Source: Paraspadella gotoi
Lineage: Eukaryota > Chaetognatha
Length of the DNA stretch: 64,000 nucleotides
Assembly: GCA_051294375.1 (NCBI GenBank)
Contig: CM119263.1
Coordinates: 25,944,436 to 26,008,435 of the forward strand
Direction of reading: 5' to 3'
Numbering within the stretch: the stretch's first letter is position 1; the number at the start of each line of letters is the position of its first letter. Below are positions 35,606 to 45,900 of this stretch, one piece after another. A program made the position numbers and the translations under genes. Below the pieces are notes generated by a model. That model saw only the letters and a program-made list of their open reading frames with translations, searched no databases and was not told the DNA's origin.

Positions 35606-35879
35606 TGTACTAAGTATATTAGGGTGAAGTGAAAGTTTGGAATCAAAATTTAGCAGTTATATCTTGAAAACTATCATATTAGTGAATACTAATCTATAAT
35701 TATTTTTCTTTTTTTTACAAACATAGTAGCCCAGTCAGCTTATTTTGTATATAGTACTACCCTTATATAATATCAAAATTTCAAAATATTTTTTTTTAAA
35801 TTCTGAGAACAGAGTCAGATTCCTCGTTAAAAGTTGATAAAAGAAAATATAAATCTTGTTCAAAATTTATGTCTTTTTA

Positions 35880-36235
35880 ACTCAAAATCTAACTCTTTTT
35901 CCCACGGACAATTCCATCGAAACTTCATGTCCAGCTCAATCACACACTTCCCTACCCACACACAAAATTTCATTCCAATCCATCCATCTAATCACGAGTA
36001 ATTGGTGTTTTTTGCTAAGGTGGGACGGATGAATGGACAGACAGACAGACAGACAAAAAGACAGACAGACGGACGGACGGATTGACGGACATCATTTTTT
36101 TGCATAATTTATCGTAATTCAATGTTCTGACTTATTGTGAATGCCCGACAAGAATGACAAGGCTGACCGACGGACCGACAAAGTGGATTATAGAGTTGGG
36201 ATCTGCTGATAAGCAGATCCGACTAATAACTGATA
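35880..36235 (-). mobile_element. composite element, left-end fragment
   Basis: Minus-strand copy of the left part: conserved TCAATCACACACTTCC segment, GACA/GGAC-rich tract at 36035-36090, then the hairpin 36194-36224 with arms ATCTGCT/AAGCAGAT flanked by GACC repeats. Confidence 0.7.
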
Positions 36236-36475
36236 AGAAATATTTATTGCTTTGAAGGTAACTGTTCAAGTACATGTTCAAATATTTAAGTATTCATTTT
36301 ATGTAATTGTATGTATTGAATCCGTATTTTGTGAATCCGTCATTCTTCTCTCACTAAATTTCTAAAATAAAACAACACGAACAATATAACATAGTATTTT
36401 TCTTAAAGCTTGTTTGATTTAAGCTTAGTAGCTACTATCCATTAGAATTCATAATTAAACATAAAAATCCCACAC

Positions 36476-36618
36476 CTAAGGCCGTCGAGCGCGGGGAGTT
36501 TAAAAAGCACATAGTTGGGAATAACCTCAAAGCAATTTTTGCTGAGGTCAAGTTGATTCAGACGCAGGGTGTTGATGCCATCGATGCCGACAAGACGATT
36601 GTCAGAAAGGTCGAGCTC
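36476..36618 (-). CDS. intact duplicate of LRR receptor exon 3
   Basis: Bounded by a clean acceptor (CCCGCTCCAG) and donor (AG|GTGTGG). 143 bases, entering in phase 0 and leaving in phase 2. It encodes two LRR cores, ELDLSDNRL and QLDLSKNCFEVIPNY. It would join in frame to exon 2 and exon 4 of the receptor at 38116-47462, but lies beyond that gene's last exon. It therefore belongs to the truncated duplicate locus together with 35536-35605. It is 15 bases shorter than the in-place exon 3 at 46329-46486, which is itself damaged. Confidence 0.65.
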
Positions 36619-36962
36619 CTGGAGCGGGAGTGGGGGAGAGGGAGAAGAGACTTGGAAGAATTAAAAAATTATGATCATTGGAGATTCCCCAATTAACGCT
36701 TATCTCCTCTCCTGGTTTGTTTAGTATTTACATTTTACATTATTATTTATTACATATTACCATTGTGGCAAAAATCTTCCATCAAACTCAAAGGGGTGGA
36801 CTTTCCAAAGATTTTGGTTAATATTTCCAATATCCATGGTTGGATTGACTTAATATTAATAATATGGCCCTTATTCTACATTAGCCTGTATAAGAATATA
36901 TTAAAGAAACCTTTTTTCATCAGAGTTTAGTCCTATCCTTTCCAATTCAAATCATTTTTTAT

Positions 36963-37191
36963 ACTTGCATAATTTTTTTAACTCACATCATTTTTTCAAC
37001 TTACATTATTTTTTTAACTCGCATCATTTTTTCAACCCGCATAATTTTTTAAATTTGCATAATTTTTTCAACCTGCATCATTTTTTATTTCGCATCATTT
37101 TTTCAATTCACATCATTTTTTTAACTTGCATCATTTTTTGCACCGACAAAGTGGATTATAGAGTCGGAATCTGCGATAAGCAGATCCGACT
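36963..37191. repeat. minisatellite array ending in a family A hairpin
   Basis: About ten units of AACTTGCATCATTTTTT type (36963-37140) fuse directly to ACCGACAAAGTGGATTATAG and the hairpin 37162-37191. The open frame over it is an artefact. Confidence 0.8.
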
Positions 37192-37533
37192 AAAAACCCT
37201 TAGGTAAAAAAATAAATCAACATTCAACAATCCCTGACATGACTTAGACTAACTGAGTAATTTTTGTGTACAAACTTGTAAGTAAAAAAAAACAAAAAAA
37301 ACAGAAATTAATTCTAATTTTTATTTCATTTCAAGATGGATTATTCGTTAACATATGATAAAATTTATTCTCGAAATAAAACGTAAAAAAAACGGGAATA
37401 ATATTTGAAGTCAAAGCGAAAAACAGAGAGAAAAAAAGAAAGATGCGAAGAAAACGCGATCATCACGAATCGGAAAAAAAATGATTTCTTTGAAATAAAT
37501 ACTTTCCAAGGCGTAGAAAAGAGAGAAACGAGA

Positions 37534-37611
<78 letters not shown>

Positions 37612-38115
37612 AGAGAGATCGACAAATCGATTGAGCTACGGGTCGTTCGGGGGTGGTCGTGAGGTCATGGGGTCATTGGGTCAGGGAAAAGGGGATAGAT
37701 CGAATAACATTTGCTTCTTAATGCTGCTTTAATGTAGCACAAACTTCATACCTAACTATATTAAAAAAAGATGGCATTGGCGAAGCCAAAACAAAGAACA
37801 AAACGATATAAAACGGAGAATATATAAATACTCTCGTTAGTACTGTAAATGCCAGTAACGAAAAAATGATGTAAAATTGAACAAAAACAAATGAAGCATA
37901 AAACTGGATTAGCCGAAATTCGCCACGAGTTCGTTCTTTTGGAACGACTTTCGCCGCAAGTTTGTAGCGATTTCGCCCTATTCACACCGGCTTTACGGTG
38001 CGTTCGCCCTATTCAAATGAGTTTCGCCGCAAGTTCCTCGTAAGTTTTCCTATTTAGCCCAGCTCGACTCGAGTGCGCACTTTCAAAACGAAGTTTCCCC
38101 TCAAGTTTATCCTAT
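37192..38115. other. noncoding DNA downstream of the LRR receptor gene
   Basis: Holds a GA-rich microsatellite at about 37525-37618 and AT-rich sequence. No AATAAA is seen close after the receptor stop at 38116. Confidence 0.5.
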
Positions 38116-38378
38116 TCAAACGAGCTTCGCCGTTTCGCTGTCGTCGTAGCGATGATGACGAAGTTCTGAGTTTCTTGCCGAGGGAAGACAGGGTCGAACT
38201 TCCTCCTCTCTCCCTCCCTCCTCGCCCCCTTCCTCTTCCTCCAACTCCCCCCTCGCTTCTTCCCCCGCCTCCTCGTAATCGATGGAGATCGGCCCTCTCG
38301 TCGTCGTCGCTTTCGTCGTCGTCGTCGTCTCTCTCATTCTCTTCCAAGATGGCGACCAAAAAATGGAATTTAGATAAC
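38116..38378 (-). CDS. LRR receptor exon 11: cytoplasmic tail
   Basis: Starts after the acceptor TTTTTCCAACTCAG, takes one base from exon 10 and ends at TGA. It encodes GYLNSIFWSPSWKRMRE, a Thr-rich patch from ACG repeats, an acidic Glu/Gly-rich stretch and a final segment ending DDSETAKLV. Two other frames are open, but only this one fits the phase from exon 10. Confidence 0.75.
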
Positions 38379-41300
38379 CTGAGTTGGAAAAATAAAGTGA
38401 TCTTAACGATTGATTGACAAAGGTGTAATACTGCGCGGCGAACTGACGCATTTAAAAGTAAACAAGATCGGCCCGTCCAATGTGTTGCGCCGCAGTGACT
38501 TTCTTAGCGCTGCATCGGAATCCGTATTTTATTCTTTGTAGTTTTAGGATTTCCTGAAGGCGGCGCCTGCTGTCACTTAGATTTGAGGTTGTTTCTTGTC
38601 TTAACAAATGAGCAACTATAGGCGAGTTATGAGCATTTTTAATGTAAGTGGGACAAATCTATGGACAGACCGACCGTCCGACCGAATGACCGACCGAAAA
38701 GTCACTTATAGAGATAGACCAGGTCTCGATTCTATCTCGAGTATCTAGGGCACTCTAAAGCGGAGAGGAAAGTATTAGAATCTCTCTTTTCAATCTCTCA
38801 CTCTCATTCTGTCCCACGCAAAGTCCACAACCGCTCACTCGGTCCTCCACAACCCCTACCCATTCTGTTTAGCCACTTTTTCATGTTCCTCCCTTTTCCT
38901 GTCTCTTTGCAGTTTTTTGGGATAATATTACTTATTGTGTATTAGTTTTATTATGATTATTATGTATACTTATTTGAGGTGTTTTGTTTAATTTATTCGC
39001 ATTTTTGCTAGTTCATAATTGTTTCACATTCTATTCACGTAAATAGAAAATCCGATTCCTTACTCCTCGTTACTCACCGTATCTGCGATGTACCCCGCTT
39101 CTGAAGAAATGTAGGCTAACGAGCGTCGCCCCCGCCGCCACGACCGCCAATAACAAGAGGATAAGACCGGAGATGCCGCCGGCACAGAGGACGCCGCAGC
39201 GGGTCCTGCGGGGGAGGAAGGTGAAAAGTAAAGAGAGTGAAAAGAAAAGAAGAAAAGGGAGAAAAGAAGGAAAATAGAAAGTTGAGAAGGAAAGACGAAC
39301 GGAGACAAGGAAAGATAGAAAAAAAGAAAAATAGAAGAGAGGAAAGAAGGTAGAAAAGGAGGAAGGAAAGAAGGAAAGGAAGGAAAAAAGGATAGGGGAA
39401 GGGAAAAAAGGAACAGAAGTTACGTTTAAAATTTGATCGGAGGGAGGGAAGCGTTACGCATTTAAATGCATAATTTCATTTAAAAAAAAATAAAAAAAGA
39501 TTGACTCTCAACCAACAATCATAAAATTGGGAACAATTTTCGTTTAAAAATAAAATTAAATGCGAATCTAATAAAGATAAATACATAAAATAAATATTAG
39601 AAAGAAATAAAAGTAATGATATTTTTGCTCACTTGTTTTTGAACGAGGCGACCGACAAACCGTCAGCGCACCTATGGGCGAAAATTGAAAGGAAAAAGTA
39701 TTAAAGGTTTTCGATTTTCCCAACTTTTTATCGATTGTCATAACTTTAAAGTTGCGTTGACGGATCTTTATACGACAGTTTTCTACTAGTTGGTAGATTT
39801 GTTAGTGAAACTTTGGTTCATTGTTTAAAAAATAACTAGACTGGATGACAGTTCAATCAGTAGTTAGGCCTGTGTCCGCATATCTTGATCCCAATTGCCC
39901 TCATTTTTGTTTTTATCGGTTTTTGTGGCGAATCCTAAATTTGCCTCCGTATAGCTTGGAGAAAATCAGCTCGTCCCATTGGCTTGGAAAGCTCAGTTCT
40001 CGTTCACCAACAGTGAGTTAGAGTTCAATCCCTTCACGGTCGCGCTGGTTAAAGTGGGATGGTGTCGGTATGAACACGCCAGTGGCTTGTGATAGTCACT
40101 GTTTCCGTGTTTCCCTGTGCCATATTTTCTTCTTTATTTCTCGATTAAGCAACGCCTACTTTCTTAACTCCTATGTCACGGTATCTTTCTTCTTTTTTTA
40201 TTTTCCGATAAATTGCCATTTCTAACTATATGAGACATTTCGTTTTCGGTCATTGTTAAATATTTGGAAAAAAAAATGTTTTCAAGGTTGGTGTTAATAG
40301 TTATGATAACTGTTATCAGGACCCGAATTGTATTCGACAGCAACAACAATAAGGACGACCTACTTGAGCTTGTCCATTTCATCTTTCTCGACTAGTGACT
40401 CCAGATTCTTCAAAAGCGAATCGTCGCAAGTCCAAGGGTTTCCGCTCAGGTCCACCTGTTTCGGGGTGGGGATGGAGGAGGTTGGAGAAGGGAGAAGGGA
40501 GACAAAGAAAACGTTGAGGAGAACAGGGTAGGGTCAGGGAGATGGGGTGAGAAGAAGAGAGATAAGAGGGATAAATAGGAAATAAGATAATGCTTTGGGA
40601 AAATTAACTTGAGGTCGATCTATTTAAGTTAGCCATAGCCGATGAAGTTTAAATGATAATGTATACGGCGTTAAAATAATCTATCATGAGCATAGATTAT
40701 AGTATAAAAATATTTTTTTGTTAATAATTAAAATTATTATACTACTATATAAAGAAAAAAAAATAAAACCTTAAGATTTTTTGATGGATTCTGATCGAGC
40801 ATAAAAAGTTAAATAAGAAATATAATTACAGCTTTTAAAAATTCTTACATTTTCTTAGTAAAAATCTAAAAAAACTGATAAAATCATCAAAAGATGATTT
40901 TTCTTATTTTTGACCTACTTATCATAAAAATATTTAAAAAAGAATTATACTTTGAGTAGACAACTTTTTATCAGCTATCTGAATCTGATCTTAAAATTTA
41001 AAATTTCTCAAAAAAATGTTTGTCTTTTCCTATCTATAAAAAAATATTAAAAAAAAAAATTAATTACTAGGGTATAGAGCCATATAAGAAATTTTTTGTC
41101 CATTGAAAGTACACTTAAAAATGTATAAATTTCCGTTTGAGCATGTACTCACTCTAAATTTTTGACTCACCCCATTGAGTGCGGCTACCCCTATTTAAGT
41201 TTAAACTATTATTTCAAAAGTTCGGAAAAGAATGACTCACTCTCTCGATCTTTTCCGAGGGAAGAATTCTTAAAGACGAGAGTCGGTTTGATGAAAGATC

Positions 41301-42001
41301 AAGCGACCGCAGTTCGTTTAGCCTGTTAAGGGGATAGAGGGTTCAAAATAATGGGTTGTTCTGTTAATATTTTTTTTTACCAATTATTAATAAAAATAAA
41401 TTTCTCTCTAAACTCTCTCTTCTCTCATTTTATCCTTCGGTCTATTATTCCCCTCATTATTTTGTTTTCTTCTGGTTTTCATTTCTTTTCTTCTCTCCCA
41501 AATTCCACCCAAATTCGACTCATTATTGGTTGTACTAATTTCATTTAATCCAATGCTTCTCTTCTCTAATCCGATCACTCTGCTTCTTCTCTTTTTATTT
41601 TTCCTTTTTATTCCTCCATTTTTTTCTTTCCTTCTTTCCCCAACACCCTCTTTCCCCTTTTACTCGGTCTTCCAGCTTTCGCCCCCGCCTCCGCTTTCCC
41701 AGAACCAAACTCGCCCTTGAAAAGTTTTGGGCCGAATCTCCTCCAGTCTCTCGCAGTGACTGATGTTGAGTTCTTTGAGGCGGGGTAGGGCAGAAAAGGC
41801 AAAATCCTCGATCCGGGCCAGATTCGGAGAGTGGGCCACACTGAGAGATGAATGGGAATGAGAATCAGGCGTATTAGCTTAATATATACATAAATGTTAT
41901 TTTTTTTACTANNNNNNNNNNTTTTACGAATTTTTTCTTTCTTTGTTACTTTTTTTTTCATTCTTTGTTACTTTTTTTCTTTCATTCTTTCATTCTTTTT
42001 T

Positions 42002-42085
<84 letters not shown>

Positions 42086-42408
42086 TCCTTTTTTCTCATT
42101 TTTTCTTCTTACCTCAAAACCGTGAGGTTTTCACCTCCGCCCCCGCCACCACCACCACCGCCGCCGCTTCGCCCATCGCGGAAAGAGGAGCTGGAAAGTT
42201 TTTCTGCCCGGAGTCCCTCGAGAAGAAGGCAGTCGATGGCGGGTAAGTCGTGCAGCGGTGGCGGTTTGATCAAGAGGTTGAACGAGAGGGAGAGAAATGT
42301 AAGGGAGGTGAGGCCGTAGAATGCCTCGTCACCCATGACGGAGATTCTAGCGTAAGAAATGAAATGCGTTTAAGAAATATTATGAAGGTAGGCTCAATCT
42401 GTCTATCG

Positions 42409-42481
<73 letters not shown>

Positions 42482-42837
42482 CTGTATAGGCCGCATTAGG
42501 CGTGCCCAAGGCAGTATCTATTTTATACATTCAATACATTCAATTCTCTCTCTCTCTTTCTCTTTTTCTCTCTAGTAGATTGTTCATTTCTTTTATCCAT
42601 TTGTTCGCTTTCTAGTTTTCGGCAGCTGCATCCAGGTATACATGCGTATTAGGAAGTAACTCGTGAATGCTTATAATGTGCATTGTGCATGTGACGATGT
42701 ATGCTTTATTGTCATAAAATACTATTTCTTTTCACAACTTATTCAAATTGGCCTTATCTAAAATCTGCTTCTCACCATTGATCTCTGTCCTTTCTCAATT
42801 CATTTTTTGGAAACTTTAACCTTGCTCTCTCTCTCTT

Positions 42838-42930
<93 letters not shown>

Positions 42931-45900
42931 GTTTCTTTAACTCAAAAATTATATCCAATTCACAAATATCAAGTGCTGATGAAGGCTCAAAATTGTGAGC
43001 CGAAACATGTCTGCTTTTTCACAAATTAAAAATCGTTGTAAAAAAATTCGAAAAACTTTGCTAAACATAAAATACTAAAAAAACCGCATATGACTCAATG
43101 AAAAATGGCGTAGCGTAACAGTTGCAGGCATAATGTCTTTCAAAGAATCAAAGAATTTTAGTCATATGTCATATATACATGCATAGCAGCGTATTTTTTA
43201 GCAATTGCCGGTGCCTTTATGAATGACGATTCTATTTCCTGTTCGAATGAGAATTCTGCTTAATCTGTCTTTATATTTTTAATATATTTTTATTTAGAAT
43301 TAAAATCAACTACTATTTATGATTTTATTTATTTGTTATAATATTTTTGTGTTAAATATTTAAATATATAATTATTTATCTATGTTGGGTATGGGGACGT
43401 TAGTGTTGTCTTCTGGAAAAAGAGGGTGCATCTAACCAACACAAGGTTAGATTGCTTTCTATTCCAGTATTCTCATAGATATTGTACTTCATTCCTGTTG
43501 GAAAAATTGTTAAATTGTTGTTAAATTGTTTTTAAATTGTTAAAATATGTAGTTCCTGTGCTTAAGGGAATTCTGAACATTGACTTAAAATTGTACTTAA
43601 AAACCAAAATTCACAGCTCAAAAAACAGTCATTTCCTTTGATTAAATTGACAATCGGAGTGACAGCTGTTCTAACCTTTCACACGCTCTTTGGATTGTCA
43701 CTCCGTATTTGCAAAATATCAACAGATAGTTGGATTCATTTTGTTTTCTCTATGATAAGATTTGTTAATGACGCTCTCTTTGGGCTATCAACTATGGTTA
43801 TTTATATAATTTCATTTCCAAAATTACAAAAATTTTAAAAAAAGCAACATTTTGATTGAATTTTCATTAAAACAGAAAAAAATGAAATAAATAAAATGGT
43901 GGAATGAATTATCTTATTAAAGTTTAATAATATTCAGTATTCTATTTTATAATTTAAATATAAATTCTTTTTTGTTTAAAACAGTATTATTCGGTTTTTG
44001 ACACAAATTACAACATTCACACAAAAATATTTGAAATCACATAAAATTTGTCACAAATCACCCTTATTGTATTCTAATAACTCACTCTCACAATTTACCA
44101 AATTCCTTTCTCACGGCAACCTTACTTATTTCTCTCGAGACTAAGAGATCTCAGCCGCCGAAATCCGCAGTATTCCTCAGGTAAGTCAGCCGAGCAGAAT
44201 TCTTGTGAGGTGAGTTCAACGATGCGGTTCGCGTCAAGTCTGTAGTGTAAAGATCAAAATATTTTTAATTAGTAATCATTATTGTATTTTTCCTTTCTGT
44301 TTCGTTGTAAATTATTTAGAACAAAGTTTTGATAAGAGATAAAACAACGATTTTATTTCAAAATGAAGAAGACTCGTATGTGAGTCGAAACATGTCCGTT
44401 TCATTTTGAAATAAAATCTCTTATCAAAACTTTGTTCTAATTAGTAATCAAGAATTGTACCAATCTAGTACTTAACTTATAAAAGTATGTATGTATATCC
44501 TTAAATAAAAACGAAATGATGGACTGAAATAAGCCCATTTAGTCGCATAAAAGAAGCGACCTATGAAAACCATATACACTTATACAGAGGTGGGACCCTA
44601 TATTGAGACTAAACTTAACGTCCTGCCCTTTCTGAACGATTTGATACACAATAATAAAATTAATGGCAAAAGTTTTTTCTTTCTTTTTACTTTTATATAT
44701 TAGGAGAACAACAGTTTTGGTTTGGTTTTTCTCCTAATACTTCAAAAACAACGAAAAGAGAGTATATACACAATGTCAACTTTTATGTATAAATTATATT
44801 GAAAAAAAATTTAAGCAACTACAACTACGTCGTGGATGCTTTCAAAACAGTCGTTTTTATGCGCGAGCATTGTTTTGCATACGATAAAAGCCATACTTGT
44901 CAATATTTTTCAGTGGTCGTTTCTGAACATGACAGTGTTATGTCTTTTCTTCAATTCACCTGATTTTAACATTTTCATCAGTATCCATATTAAACCTATT
45001 TAATTTTTTTTTAAAAGTAAATAAAAAAAATTTTAGGAAGATTATAACGAATATGCTTAAATTGTTAAATACTTTATGTATTTTTTACCTTTTTGACACT
45101 TTTATTATGCATTAAGAAATCTTACATGGTTAATTTAACCGACAGACCGACAATTGGAATTATGATCGAATCTGCTGCATAAGCAGATCCGACTAAAATC
45201 ATTAAGAACTCTTAGAGTAATGACTTTTAAATTTGTCTCGATATAGGTCCCCCCCCTGTATATTTGAAATTGTTACAACATATATTTTATTGAGATCGAC
45301 CACGACTTCATGAATTCAATCCGTTTACTTTTTCCAGCAAAATTTTCATTTTTCATTCATTACGTTTTATTATTCATATTTCATTAAGTTCTTATTACCT
45401 TAATCGACATTTTTTAGAAGATATATCTCACTAAATGCGTTTAACGTGTAGAGATGTAGCAAGAAAAATATTTACAAATACTGATAGAAATATTTTATCA
45501 AGTACATATTCAGTATTTATTCTATGTAACGTACATATTAAATCCTTATGTAGTAGCCGGAAAACAGGTTGAAAACTAGAAGTCTCTCCAATAAAAAATA
45601 GATGATAAAGTGACTGTTAGAGGAATATGAAAATAAAATAAATCTTTAAAAATTATCTTATTAATAAGCGCACTGGAAGCATTCAAGATTTTTTATATAT
45701 ATTAAAGTTTAAAATTGTTTTTTGAATTTTCAATTTGTTTTAATGGATTCTGGAATAGAGCTTTAAGTTAGAGTGAAGGTTATTATACAGAAATTTTTAA
45801 AATTTTTTTGTTTAATGATACAAAATTTAAAAAACTATAAAATCAGGCCATAGTGATGATGATTTCGATTGATGATTTTTAACTTTTTTCTGTTTATTAA

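Noticed and set aside
44318-44438. Functional hammerhead at 44367-44400
   Set aside because: Stem II and GAAACATGTC are present, but the CTGATGA half of the core is missing.
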